Origin: Nonomuraea aridisoli
Lineage (GTDB): Bacteria; Actinomycetota; Actinomycetes; Streptosporangiales; Streptosporangiaceae
Reading direction: 5' to 3'
NCBI RefSeq assembly: GCF_003236395.1
Contig: NZ_POUD01000045.1
Location: forward strand, 1 to 43,404
Length of the DNA stretch: 43,404 nucleotides
In this document: piece after piece, positions 34,092 through 41,966 of the stretch
Position numbering within the stretch: position 1 is the stretch's first letter
Layout: each line of letters begins with the position of its first letter
The notes under the pieces: generated by a model
Databases searched by the model: none
Seen by the model: only the letters and a program-made list of their open reading frames with translations
Told to the model about the DNA's origin: nothing
Position numbers and translations under genes: made by a program

Positions 34092-35077
34092 GCGGGCCCC
34101 GGGTGCTCATGCTCGGGGGCACAGGGGTGATCAGCGCAGCCTGCGCGCGCCGGTTCGCCTCCGAGGGCTTCGACGTCACCGTCCTGACCAGGGGCCGCAC
34201 CACCCTGCGGCCGCTGCCGGAGGGTGTGCGCCGGCTGACCGCCGACGTGCACGACGACGCGTCCATGCGCGCCGCGCTGGGGGACGAGACCTTCGACGCG
34301 GTCGTCAACTTCGTCGGCTACGTCCCCGCCGACATCACCGCGGACGTGGCCAGGTACGCCGGCCGCACCGGGCAGTACGTGTTCGTCTCGACCGGCTCGG
34401 TGTACGCCCGTCCGGTGCCGGACCTGCCGGTCACGGAGTCGTCGGCCCGGCGCGCGGGGAATTTCGACTACCCGGCGCAGAAGCTGCGCTGCGAGGAGGA
34501 GCTCGAGCGGGCCTTCCGCTACGAGGGATTCCCCGCGACGATCGTGCGGGCGGCGCACGTCTACGACGAGACGGTGTTCCCCACGCTGGCCGGCTGGACG
34601 GTGATCGACCGCTGGCGGCGGGGCAAACCGGCGGTCGTCCACGGCGACGGCACCTCGTTGTGGAACCTCACCCACGCGAGCGACTTCGCCGCGGGGCTGG
34701 CCGGTGTCGTCGCCCGCCGCGCCGCCGTGGGAGAAAGCGTGCACATCACCTCTGACGAGCCGCTCACCTGGGACGGGATTCACCACTGTCTGGCCAGGGC
34801 CGCCGGCGTGGAACCGAGGATCGTGCACCGGTCCAGCTCGGACATCGGCCGGGAAATCGCCTGGATGGGCACCGTTCTGCAGGAGGATTTCCGGCACTCG
34901 ATGATTTATGACAATTCCAAAATCAAGCGGCTCGTCCCGGGTTTCTCGGCACAGGTGCCATTCGAGAGGGGAGCCCGGGAGATTCTCCGATGGTTCGACG
35001 CGGATCCGTCCCGGCAGCAGGTCGACGCGGAGCTGGACGCGGCCTTCGACCGTCTTGCCGGAGATTGTGATGGATAA
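34088..35077 (+). CDS. NAD-dependent epimerase/dehydratase (extended SDR)
   Basis: A 329-residue extended SDR from GTG 34088 (GTGA overlap with the previous stop). The Rossmann motif VLMLGGTGVISAACARRFA is at residues 6-24. The catalytic Ser-Tyr-Lys set is in FVSTGSVYA and FDYPAQKLRCEEEL (YxxxK near 126-130), followed by PATIVRAAHVYDE and WNLTHASDFAAGL. It most likely modifies a sugar at C3 or C4, or a nucleotide-sugar, using NAD(P). It is the last member of a coupled ThuA-isomerase-epimerase trio. The 3' part (34850-35080) uses AT-richer codons than its surroundings. The precise reaction is unknown. Confidence 0.87.
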   Translation: MSGPRVLMLGGTGVISAACARRFASEGFDVTVLTRGRTTLRPLPEGVRRLTADVHDDASMRAALGDETFDAVVNFVGYVPADITADVARYAGRTGQYVFVSTGSVYARPVPDLPVTESSARRAGNFDYPAQKLRCEEELERAFRYEGFPATIVRAAHVYDETVFPTLAGWTVIDRWRRGKPAVVHGDGTSLWNLTHASDFAAGLAGVVARRAAVGESVHITSDEPLTWDGIHHCLARAAGVEPRIVHRSSSDIGREIAWMGTVLQEDFRHSMIYDNSKIKRLVPGFSAQVPFERGAREILRWFDADPSRQQVDAELDAAFDRLAGDCDG

Positions 35078-35153
35078 TGGTATCCGGCACGGGTCCAGGG
35101 CGAGAATGCCGCTAGGTTCGTCGAGGAAACAGAAGCTGGGGACAGGGAAAGAC

Positions 35154-35915
35154 ATGGACGCGGTGAACACGTCGCCTCAGAGGCCTCTCATCGCGCCGGA
35201 GAATCCCGAGCCCTTGTGGGCGCAGGCGGCCGAGCTGATCGAGCGTCAGGTGCGCGAGGGCGCCCTTCCCGCCGGCAGCCGGTTGCCCGCCGAGCGGGAG
35301 CTGTGCAACCAGCTCGGCATCAGCCGGGTGACGCTCCGTCGCGCCCTGCAGCACCTGGTCGAGCGCGGTGTCATGCGGTCCTCGCACGGTCGCGGGTGGT
35401 ACGTCGCCGCCCGTTCCGATCGCGAGTGGCCCAACTCCCTGGAGTCCTTCACCGAGACGGCCCGCCGCAAGGGCCTGGCGCCGACGTCGCGGGTGCTGCG
35501 CGCCGAGATCAAGCAGGCGTCGCTGGACGAGGCGGACGAGTTCGGCGTGGCGGCCGGGGCCGACCTCTTCCTGCTGGAGCGGGTGCGCATGCTCGACGGC
35601 GTGCCGATCGCGGTCGACTCCTCCCGCGTCGCGGGCAATCTCGTGCCCGGGCTCTCCTCCGTCGACTTCACCCGCGCGTCGCTGCTGGAGGAGCTGGCGG
35701 CGGCAGGCGCGGAACCGGTCGTGGCCGAGTCCACCATCGAGGCCAGGGGCTGCCCGGAGGATCTCGCCGAGCCGCTGGAGCTCAAGCCGGGCGATCCCGT
35801 CCTGATCATGACCCAGACCATGATGGACGCCGCGGACCGCGTCGTGCTGGTCTCGACCATCACCTACCGCGGCGACCGCTACCGGCTGCGCACGTCGTTC
35901 GTGCGCGGCTCCTGA
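35154..35915 (+). CDS. GntR-family regulator, HutC/DasR-like
   Basis: A 253-residue regulator from ATG 35154 (weak GGGAAA ribosome site). Residues about 20-90 form the GntR winged helix: PLWAQAAELIERQVREGALPAGSRLPAERELCNQLGISRVTLRRALQHLVERGVM. A UTRA effector domain follows (SLESFTETARRKGLAPTSRVL ... LLERVRMLDGVPIAVDSSRV ... VSTITYRGDRYRLRTSFVRG), which in DasR/NagR senses GlcN-6-P or GlcNAc-6-P. Set among amino-sugar genes, it probably represses the importer and hydrolases until a phosphorylated amino sugar appears. Candidate sites rich in TGGTATNN/TGGTCT lie at 28902-28970 and 35962-35978. Confidence 0.92.
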   Translation: MDAVNTSPQRPLIAPENPEPLWAQAAELIERQVREGALPAGSRLPAERELCNQLGISRVTLRRALQHLVERGVMRSSHGRGWYVAARSDREWPNSLESFTETARRKGLAPTSRVLRAEIKQASLDEADEFGVAAGADLFLLERVRMLDGVPIAVDSSRVAGNLVPGLSSVDFTRASLLEELAAAGAEPVVAESTIEARGCPEDLAEPLELKPGDPVLIMTQTMMDAADRVVLVSTITYRGDRYRLRTSFVRGS

Positions 35916-35961
35916 CGTCGGCCACCTCCCACCAACCGCCAACGGTCCCCTATGGCCTTCT

Positions 35962-35993
35962 CTGGTATTATGTGGTCTTAAGGTTGATTTAAG
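35962..35993. promoter_or_regulatory. candidate regulator site and promoter upstream of the SIS-domain gene
   Basis: CTGGTATTATGTGGTCTTAAG contains two TGGT half-sites in direct repeat 10 bp apart and a TATTAT hexamer (35966-35971) that could be a -10 box. It is followed by CTTAA-N7-TTAAG (35977-35993). The position, 41-72 bp before the start at 36034, fits a promoter with an operator for the GntR protein encoded just upstream. Confidence 0.4.
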
Positions 35994-36033
35994 TGATTTC
36001 TTGCTGGTACGCCCCCGAGAGGAAACCCACACT

Positions 36034-37059
36034 ATGACCGGGGTGAGAATCCCCTACCTGGAAGGACGAGCGCGCCAGCCGGCAGCGCTGGAGCGGATCG
36101 CGGCCAGGGTCGCGGCTCAGCTCCCCGCGCTCGGCGGAGTGCTCGCCTCGGCCGAACGGCCGGTGTTCGTCGGCATCGGGGCCAGTTACGCGGCCCTGAC
36201 CCTGCCGGTCGGACTCCTCGCCGAAGGCGGGATCCTCGCCCGCAGGGAGCTGGCCGGCGAACTGGGCCCTGGTCTCGCCCTCACCGACGCCGATCTGATG
36301 CTCGCCGTCTCACAGTCCGGACGCAGCACGGAGACCCTCGAGTCGTTGTCCCTGATGCCGGACGGCCGCCGGGCGGCGGTGGTGAACGTCGTGCCCTCGC
36401 TGCTCAGCCAGGCCGTCGACCACTGCGTCGACCTCGGCAACGAGCCCGACAGCTACGCCTCCACCATCGGCTACACCGGCACCCTCGTCGCGCTCGCCAT
36501 GATCGCTCGCACGCTGCTCGGGGCGGCGGCGGCCGAGGCCGCCCGCGAATGGGACGGGATCGGCGCCGTGCTGGAGCGGCACGAGTCGGCACTGGCTCCG
36601 GTGGTGGACGAGGTGGCCCGCCGGGCCGCCGGCGTGGCGGCCGCCGACGTCGTCTCCTCCGGGGCCTTCCGCGCCGTCTCCGAGTCCGGCGCGCTGCTGC
36701 TGCGCGAGGTGTGCCGGGTGCCCGCCTCCGCGCTGGTCACCCGCAACTACCTGCACGGCGAGATGGAGTCGGCCGGGGACACCCTGCACGTCGTCATCGG
36801 CGACGGCCGGGAGCTGGAGCTGGCCGGGAGCCTGGCCGCCGCCCGTCACCACACCCTCTGCGTGACCTCGGCCGACCTCTCCCCCACCGAGCACCTGCAC
36901 GTGGTGCCGATCCCGGCCACGGCCTCCCTGCCCGTGCGCGTCGTGCTCGCCGCCGCCGTGCTGCAGCGCCTGGCGGGCTCGCTGGCGCAGGCGCGGGGGG
37001 TGGAGATCGAGGACTTCGTCTTCCACAACAGCGACACCAAGATCGAGGAACCGGTCTGA
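36034..37059 (+). CDS. SIS-domain sugar isomerase/deaminase (NagB-II/AgaS/GlmS-isomerase-like)
   Basis: A 341-residue protein from ATG 36034 with GAGAGG upstream. It has two SIS domains, as in the isomerase half of GlmS: first VFVGIGASYAALTLPVGLLA and SQSGRSTETL (phosphosugar loop, about 90-100), second DVVSSGAFRAVSESGALLLREV and YLHGEMESAGD, with the His-Gly of the GlmS-type KHG motif. The glutaminase half is absent, so in this context it most likely deaminates or isomerises an amino-sugar 6-phosphate, for example GlcN-6-P to fructose-6-P. It is coupled to the kinase gene (TGATG), which would provide the phosphorylated substrate. Confidence 0.87.
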   Translation: MTGVRIPYLEGRARQPAALERIAARVAAQLPALGGVLASAERPVFVGIGASYAALTLPVGLLAEGGILARRELAGELGPGLALTDADLMLAVSQSGRSTETLESLSLMPDGRRAAVVNVVPSLLSQAVDHCVDLGNEPDSYASTIGYTGTLVALAMIARTLLGAAAAEAAREWDGIGAVLERHESALAPVVDEVARRAAGVAAADVVSSGAFRAVSESGALLLREVCRVPASALVTRNYLHGEMESAGDTLHVVIGDGRELELAGSLAAARHHTLCVTSADLSPTEHLHVVPIPATASLPVRVVLAAAVLQRLAGSLAQARGVEIEDFVFHNSDTKIEEPV

Positions 37060-37958
37060 TGAACCGGGTCGTGGTCGGCGTCGACGTCGGCGGCACGAAG
37101 ACGCGGATGCGGCTGCTCGACCTGGCCGCCGGCGAGGTCGTCGCCGACCGTACGGTGCCGAGCACCGGCTGGCAGACCCGGTCGATGCCCGCCGCCGCCA
37201 CCTGGCTGGCAGAGCGGGTGGCGGCCCTGCCCCGCCCCGGCGACGAGGTGGTGCGGGTGGTGGCCGGGGCGCACGGCTGCGAGACGCCCGAGCAGTGCCA
37301 CCGGCTGGGACGCGAGCTGGAGACGTCCCTCGGACTGCCGGCCTCGGTGGTCAACGACGCCCAGCTGCTCGTCCCCGCGGCGGGGCTGAGCGCGGGGATC
37401 GGGCTGGTCGTGGGCACCGGCTCGATCGCCGTGGGCAGGCACCGCGAGACCGGGGCCCATCTGTCGGCCGGCGGCTGGGGGTGGGTGCTCGGCGACGAGG
37501 GCTCCGGCTCGGCGCTCGTACGCGACGCGGCCCGCGCGGTCCTCGCCCGGGCCGACGACGGCGCGCCGCTGGAAGCGCTCGGGCGGGCCCTGCTGCGCTC
37601 CTACGGCGTCTCCGGCCTGCCCGAGCTGGCCGCCGCGATGAGCTGGGACGGCGGGGTGGAGACGTGGGCCGAGCACGCGCCCGCGGTCTTCGCCGCCGCG
37701 GCCGAGGGCTCCGAGCCGGCGGCCGAGGTCATCCGCAGGGGCGGCGCGGCACTGGCGGACCTGGTGGCCCGGCTGGCCCGGCGAGGCGCGGAGACCGACG
37801 CCGTGGTCGCGGCGGGCGGCGTGATCGCCGGTCAGCCGTCGTTGTTCACGGCGTTCGAGGAGGAGCTGGCGTCCCTGCTGCCGGGGGTGACCGCGACGTT
37901 GCTGCGTGAGCCGCCGGTCGCCGGGGCGGTCGAACTGGCCCGCCGCCTGGCGGCATGA
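37059..37958 (+). CDS. BadF/BadG/BcrA/BcrD-family sugar kinase, probable glucosamine or GlcNAc kinase
   Basis: A 299-residue protein; its ATG 37059 overlaps the SIS stop. It has the actin-like ATPase fold: VVGVDVGGTKTRMRLLD (phosphate 1, residues 4-20), SVVNDAQLLVPAA, GLVVGTGSIAVGRH (phosphate 2, about 110-123), GGWGWVLGDEGSGSAL and the adenosine-site VVAAGGVIA. This family contains eukaryotic N-acetylglucosamine kinase and the glucosamine-specific kinase GspK of Vibrio, whose gene lies with GH20 and GH9 genes, as here. It should phosphorylate GlcN or GlcNAc released by the hydrolases, making the ligand for the UTRA regulator and the substrate for the SIS enzyme. Confidence 0.88.
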   Translation: MNRVVVGVDVGGTKTRMRLLDLAAGEVVADRTVPSTGWQTRSMPAAATWLAERVAALPRPGDEVVRVVAGAHGCETPEQCHRLGRELETSLGLPASVVNDAQLLVPAAGLSAGIGLVVGTGSIAVGRHRETGAHLSAGGWGWVLGDEGSGSALVRDAARAVLARADDGAPLEALGRALLRSYGVSGLPELAAAMSWDGGVETWAEHAPAVFAAAAEGSEPAAEVIRRGGAALADLVARLARRGAETDAVVAAGGVIAGQPSLFTAFEEELASLLPGVTATLLREPPVAGAVELARRLAA

Positions 37959-37972
37959 GTTGAGGAGGACGC

Positions 37973-38887
37973 GTGCGATACGCGCAAGTGGTCTCGGCCG
38001 GTCACTCGGAGATCGTCGAGGCCGCCGACACGCCGCCGGGGGCCGGTGAGGTACGGGTACGGACCCTGGCCTCCGGGATCTGCTCCTCGGAGGCTCCCGC
38101 GTGGGCCCGCCACGAGGGTGCGCCCGTGCGGCTGGGACACGAGCTGAGCGGCGAGATCGAGGCGGTCGGGCCCGGGGTGTACGGCTGGTCGGCGGGCGAC
38201 CGGGTGACCGGCTTCGCCTCGCCCGCCTTCGCCGACGTGGTGAACACCCCCGCCGCGGCACTGCTGCCGGTGCCGGCCAACGTGCCGGCCGTGGCGGCCC
38301 TCGGGGAGCCGCTCGCCTGCGTCGTCGAGGCGCTGTCCCGCTGCCCGATCGCCTCCGGGCAGCGGATCGCCGTGGTCGGGCTCGGCTTCATGGGGCTCAT
38401 CGCGGTGCAGGCGGCGGCCGAGGCGGGACCCGTCCGGCTGGTCGGCGTCGATCCACTGCCCCACGTACGGGACCTGGCCCTGGCGCTGGGGGCCGGGGAG
38501 GTGTGCACGCCGGAGGAGGCGGCCGGGCTCGCCGGGGGCTTCGACGTGGTGGTCGAGTTCACCGGCAAGGCCGCCGGCCTCAAGCTGGCGGGCGACCTGG
38601 TGACCCGGCACGGCACGCTCTGCGTGGCCGGCTACCACCACGACGGCCCCCGGGAGCTGGACGTCGAGCTGTGGTACCGCGGAGTGACCATCGTCAACGG
38701 GTTCAGCGGCGAGCGCCGGCGGACCATGGCGGCGCTGCGCGAGGGGCTGCGGCTGATGGCCGACCGCCGGCTCACCCTCGAACCCCTGATCACCCACACC
38801 GTCTCCCTCGACGACGTGGACCGCGGCTTCGGCTACCTCGCCGACCGGCCGGCGGGATTCGTCAAGTGCGTCGTCTCCACGGACTGA
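37973..38887 (+). CDS. medium-chain zinc-type dehydrogenase, short form
   Basis: A 304-residue MDR protein from GTG 37973 with GAGGAGG upstream. GICSSEAPAW (about 36-45) carries the catalytic-site Cys, and LGHELSGEIEAVGPGV (about 54-69) the GHE motif. The structural-zinc four-Cys lobe of standard alcohol dehydrogenases is absent, which explains the short length. The nucleotide fold follows (IAVVGLGFMGLIAVQAAAEAG, about 125-145). It probably oxidises a polyol or sugar hydroxyl with NAD(P). As last gene of the rightward locus it may join the ThuA-isomerase-epimerase branch. It is close in type to sorbitol- or L-threonine-dehydrogenase-like proteins of sugar clusters; the substrate is unknown. 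Confidence 0.88.
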   Translation: MRYAQVVSAGHSEIVEAADTPPGAGEVRVRTLASGICSSEAPAWARHEGAPVRLGHELSGEIEAVGPGVYGWSAGDRVTGFASPAFADVVNTPAAALLPVPANVPAVAALGEPLACVVEALSRCPIASGQRIAVVGLGFMGLIAVQAAAEAGPVRLVGVDPLPHVRDLALALGAGEVCTPEEAAGLAGGFDVVVEFTGKAAGLKLAGDLVTRHGTLCVAGYHHDGPRELDVELWYRGVTIVNGFSGERRRTMAALREGLRLMADRRLTLEPLITHTVSLDDVDRGFGYLADRPAGFVKCVVSTD

Positions 38888-38891
38888 GCAC

Positions 38892-38934
38892 AAACATGCA
38901 CGACATGCATGTTTGCCCAATGTGCACGATTGGG
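38892..38934. repeat. two adjacent inverted repeats upstream of the P450 gene
   Basis: AAACATGCA-CGACA-TGCATGTTT (38892-38914, perfect 9-bp arms) is followed one base later by CCCAAT-GTGCACG-ATTGGG (38916-38934, 6-bp arms). They fill the gap between the dehydrogenase stop (38887) and the P450 start (38978). The AT-rich first arm and absence of a T-run argue for operators of the P450 gene, although a terminator for the long sugar operon is possible. Confidence 0.6.
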
Positions 38935-38977
38935 TAGTGTGGTCGGCGACCAATGGCCTGTGGAAGAGGATGTGGCG

Positions 38978-40261
38978 ATGACGGCTTCCGGTGAGCAGCG
39001 CACGACGACCGAATCCCCCACCGCGATGCGGCGGCTGTTGCCGGCGGACATGGTGGAGCGGGGCGGGTGTCCGTTCGATCCGCCGGCCGGGTTGCGGGAG
39101 CGGCGGGGCAAGGGGGCGGTGCAGCCGCTGAAGCTGGCCAACGGCGCCTCGACCTGGCTGGTCACCGGGCTGGAGGAGGCCAGGGCGGTGCTGAGCGACC
39201 TGCGCTTCAGCTCCGACCGCGTGCGCCACCCCGACGCCACCCAGCTGCAGGCGCACGAGGTCGAGCAGCTGGCCGCCGGGGGCCGTGCGGCGCCGGAAGT
39301 GGACAGCCGCACCGACGGGATGTTCGTCTTCATGGACCCGCCGGAGCACACGCGCCTGCGGCGCCTGCTGACCGGCCAGTTCACCGTCCGGCGGATGAAG
39401 GCGCTGGAGTCGCACATCCGCGAGATCGCCGTGGAGCACATCGAGGCGATGCGGGCGGCGGGCACCGAGGCCGACCTCGTGCCCGCGTACGCGCTGCCGA
39501 TCCCCTCGCTGGTGATCTGCGAGATGCTCGGCGTCGACTACGCCGACCGCGGCCGCTTCCAGGAGAACACCCGCGTCGCGCTCGACTCCACCAGCGGCGA
39601 CGACGAGCGGGCGCGCGCCGGCCTGGAGCTGTACGGCTTCATCCAGGAGCTGGTGGCGGCCAAGCGGGCCGAGCCGGGCGACGACATGCTCTCCGGGCTC
39701 GTCCACGACGCCGACCCGCCGCTGACCGACTCCCAGCTGGTCGACATGGCGCTCGTGCTGCTCGGCGCCGGCCACGAGACCACGGCCAACATGCTGGGGC
39801 TCGGCATGTTCGCGCTGCTGGAGCACCCCGACCAGCTCGCCGCGCTGCGCGACGACCCCGCCCTGCTCGACAACGCGATCGAGGAGCTGCTGCGTTACCT
39901 GTCCATCATCCAGATGGGCGTCAGCCGGGTGGCGACCGAGACCGTGACGGTCGGCGAGGTGGAGATCCCCGCGGGCGCCACCGTGATCATCGCGACGCCC
40001 GAGGTCAACCGCGACCCCCGCCACTGGAGCGAGCCCGACCGGCTGGACGTGCGCCGGCCCCGCACCTCCCACCTGGCCTTCGGGCACGGCGTGCACCAGT
40101 GCCTCGGCCAGCAGCTGGCCCGGGTGGAGATGCAGGTCGGCCTGGGCGAGCTGGTGACCCGGATGCCCGATCTGCGGCTGACCGTCCCGGCGGAGCAGGT
40201 GCCGCTGCGCAACGAGATGCTGATCTTCGGGGTCCACTCGCTGCCCGTCACCTGGGCGTGA
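38978..40261 (+). CDS. cytochrome P450, CYP105-like
   Basis: A 427-residue bacterial class I P450. The ATG at 38978 is chosen because GAAGAGGA lies about 8 nt upstream; a GTG at 38972 is possible. The start region GGCPFDPPAGLRE is typical of CYP105. The I-helix oxygen-binding motif LLGAGHETTANML lies near residue 264, the K-helix ExxR in IEELLRYLS, and the haem loop LAFGHGVHQCLGQQLAR with the iron-ligating Cys375. It hydroxylates a small hydrophobic molecule with electrons from a ferredoxin, none of which is encoded nearby. No biosynthetic genes flank it, so a xenobiotic or fatty-acid-type role is as likely as secondary metabolism. Confidence 0.95.
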   Translation: MTASGEQRTTTESPTAMRRLLPADMVERGGCPFDPPAGLRERRGKGAVQPLKLANGASTWLVTGLEEARAVLSDLRFSSDRVRHPDATQLQAHEVEQLAAGGRAAPEVDSRTDGMFVFMDPPEHTRLRRLLTGQFTVRRMKALESHIREIAVEHIEAMRAAGTEADLVPAYALPIPSLVICEMLGVDYADRGRFQENTRVALDSTSGDDERARAGLELYGFIQELVAAKRAEPGDDMLSGLVHDADPPLTDSQLVDMALVLLGAGHETTANMLGLGMFALLEHPDQLAALRDDPALLDNAIEELLRYLSIIQMGVSRVATETVTVGEVEIPAGATVIIATPEVNRDPRHWSEPDRLDVRRPRTSHLAFGHGVHQCLGQQLARVEMQVGLGELVTRMPDLRLTVPAEQVPLRNEMLIFGVHSLPVTWA

Positions 40262-40267
40262 CGGAAC

Positions 40268-40283
40268 GCCCGTCCAAACGGGC
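40268..40283 (+). terminator. short hairpin after the P450 gene
   Basis: GCCCGT-CCAA-ACGGGC followed by TT lies 6 bp after the P450 stop and 54 bp before the next start. The 6-bp arms make it a weak candidate. Confidence 0.45.
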
Positions 40284-40337
40284 TTGAGGGGCAGGCGCCG
40301 TCGGGACAAAACGGATGTTCCGCTATAAGGGACATTC

Positions 40338-41630
40338 GTGGTTCGTTCCCAACACATTCTCGATGTGCTCATGGCGGAGTTCGGGCCGTCCATCGAGCGT
40401 GACCCGGCGGCGTTCCGGCGCAAGTTCCGCAAGATGGCGGCCTCGCCGTTCGCGTTCTACCGCGGCAGCGCGTGCGTGTTCTACGCCGACCTGACCGGCC
40501 CGTTCGCCGACGACGCCTACCTGGACGCGAAGACCAGCCGGGTGTGGATCCACGGCGACCTGCACGCCGAGAACTTCGGCACGTACATGAACGCCTCCGG
40601 CGAGCTGGTCTTCAACGTCAACGACTTCGACGAGGCCTACGTCGGCCCGTACGTGTGGGACCTCAAGCGGCTGGTGGCCAGCCTGGCGCTGATCGGCTAC
40701 GCCAAGGCGTTGTCCGACGACGCCATCACCGCCCTGGTGCGCGAGTTCGCCCAGGCGTACCTGATCGAGCTGGCGGGGATCGTGCTGGGCGGCGACGACG
40801 TGATCGGCTCGCTCACGCTGGCGACCACCAGCGGGGTGCTGCACCGCGTGCTGCAGCGGGCGCGGCTCAACACCCGGGTCGCGCTGCTCGACCTGGAGAC
40901 CACGATCGAGAACTTCGACCGCCGCTTCGGCGTGATGGAGGGCCGCTACCCGGTCGACGAGCCCACCCGGCGCCTGGTCGAGGCGGCCTTCGAGGGCTAC
41001 CTCGGCACGCTGCCTGAGGTCTCCGGCATCGAGTACGAGATCAAGGACATCGCGCTGCGCACCGGGGTGGGGATCGGCTCGGCGGGGCTGCCGTCGTACA
41101 ACCTGCTGCTGGAGGGCCACACGCAGGCGCTGGAGAACGACGTCATCCTGTACATGAAGCAGGCCCAGACGCCCGCGGTGGCCCGGCACATCGACGACGA
41201 GCGGGTGCGGTCGTACTTCCGCCACCAGGGCCACCGCACGGCCGAGTCGCAGCGGGCGCTGCAGGCGTACGCCGACCCGTGGCTCGGCCACACCGAGCTG
41301 AACGGCGTGGGCCAGCTCGTCGCCGAGGTCTCGCCGTACGCGGCGGACCTGGACTGGGACGACGTCAACGAGCCGGAGGAGTTCGCCTCCGTGGTGCGCT
41401 ACCTCGGCGTCGCGGTGGCCCGCATGCACGCGGTCGCCGACGACGAGTCCGGCCACGACCTGGTCGACTTCTCCACCGAGGACGCCATCGCCGCGGTGAT
41501 CGGCCACGACCAGGCCGGGTTCGTCCAGCTGCTGGTGGACTTCGCCCACGCCTACGGCGCCCGCGCCCGGGCCGACCACCAGCTGTTCGTGGACCTGTTC
41601 CGCAACGGCCGGCTGATGCCCGGGCTGTAG
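40338..41630 (+). CDS. DUF2252 family protein (kinase-like fold)
   Basis: A 430-residue protein from GTG 40338 with AAGGGA upstream. It matches the DUF2252 family: FRRKFRKMAASPFAFYRGSA at the N-terminus, VWIHGDLHAENFGTY (about 70-84) and FNVNDFDEAYVGPYVWDLKRL. The HGDxHxxN and NDFD elements resemble the catalytic and metal-binding loops of aminoglycoside-phosphotransferase-like kinases (Brenner HxDxxxxN and DFD). The function is unknown; a small-molecule or protein kinase activity is inferred from the fold only. It stands alone, preceded by a weak hairpin, and is followed by a gene remnant. Confidence 0.88.
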   Translation: MVRSQHILDVLMAEFGPSIERDPAAFRRKFRKMAASPFAFYRGSACVFYADLTGPFADDAYLDAKTSRVWIHGDLHAENFGTYMNASGELVFNVNDFDEAYVGPYVWDLKRLVASLALIGYAKALSDDAITALVREFAQAYLIELAGIVLGGDDVIGSLTLATTSGVLHRVLQRARLNTRVALLDLETTIENFDRRFGVMEGRYPVDEPTRRLVEAAFEGYLGTLPEVSGIEYEIKDIALRTGVGIGSAGLPSYNLLLEGHTQALENDVILYMKQAQTPAVARHIDDERVRSYFRHQGHRTAESQRALQAYADPWLGHTELNGVGQLVAEVSPYAADLDWDDVNEPEEFASVVRYLGVAVARMHAVADDESGHDLVDFSTEDAIAAVIGHDQAGFVQLLVDFAHAYGARARADHQLFVDLFRNGRLMPGL

Positions 41631-41631
41631 G

Positions 41632-41806
41632 TCAGGTTTCCAGGACGGCGCGCGCGACGGCCTCCGGCGCCATCGGGATCCGGTCGAGGGCGGCAGCCGG
41701 TGAACGACGGGTTGAGGATGCGGCCGACGCGCAGCCTGATCTCCTCCATCACGGCGAGCCCGAGCCCCTGCGCGATGCCGCCGTGCTCCTGGCCCTCGAC
41801 CGCCAC
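41632..41806 (-). pseudogene. remnant of a xanthine-dehydrogenase-type molybdopterin-binding subunit (C-terminal)
   Basis: Reading the minus strand from 41806, VAVEGQEHGGIAQGLGLAVMEEI and GRILNPSFTG match the conserved VEGQ.HGG.AQG.G.AL.EE ... NPSFTDY region of XdhA/CoxL-like molybdopterin subunits. At about 41697 the frame shifts, and AALDRIPMAPEAVARAVLE with a TGA at 41632 matches the extreme C-terminus. The roughly 60 residues that normally lie between are missing, and nothing upstream of VEGQ is recognisable. It is a decayed fragment left after deletion. Confidence 0.7.
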
Positions 41807-41966
41807 CGCGCGCGATCGCGGCGAGGACCGCTCCGAGGGAGCGGTGGGGCGGGGGCCCCTGGGGCACACCCACGCGATCATCATGCGCGGTGCCGGCCAA
41901 GCCGGCGCAGGGGGCAAGAGATCTGCGCGGCGGTGGTACGTCACGTCACGTTTCCGCCGCCCCGGA
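41807..41966. other. non-coding stretch with two hairpins
   Basis: Together with the remnant this makes a 336-bp region without an intact gene. It contains ACCGCTCC-GAG-GGAGCGGT (41827-41845, perfect 8-bp arms, 3-nt loop), followed by a G/C-rich run, and GCCGGC-CAA-GCCGGC (41892-41906). Either could terminate the leftward oxidoreductase gene ending at 41967. Nothing else was recognised. Confidence 0.5.
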
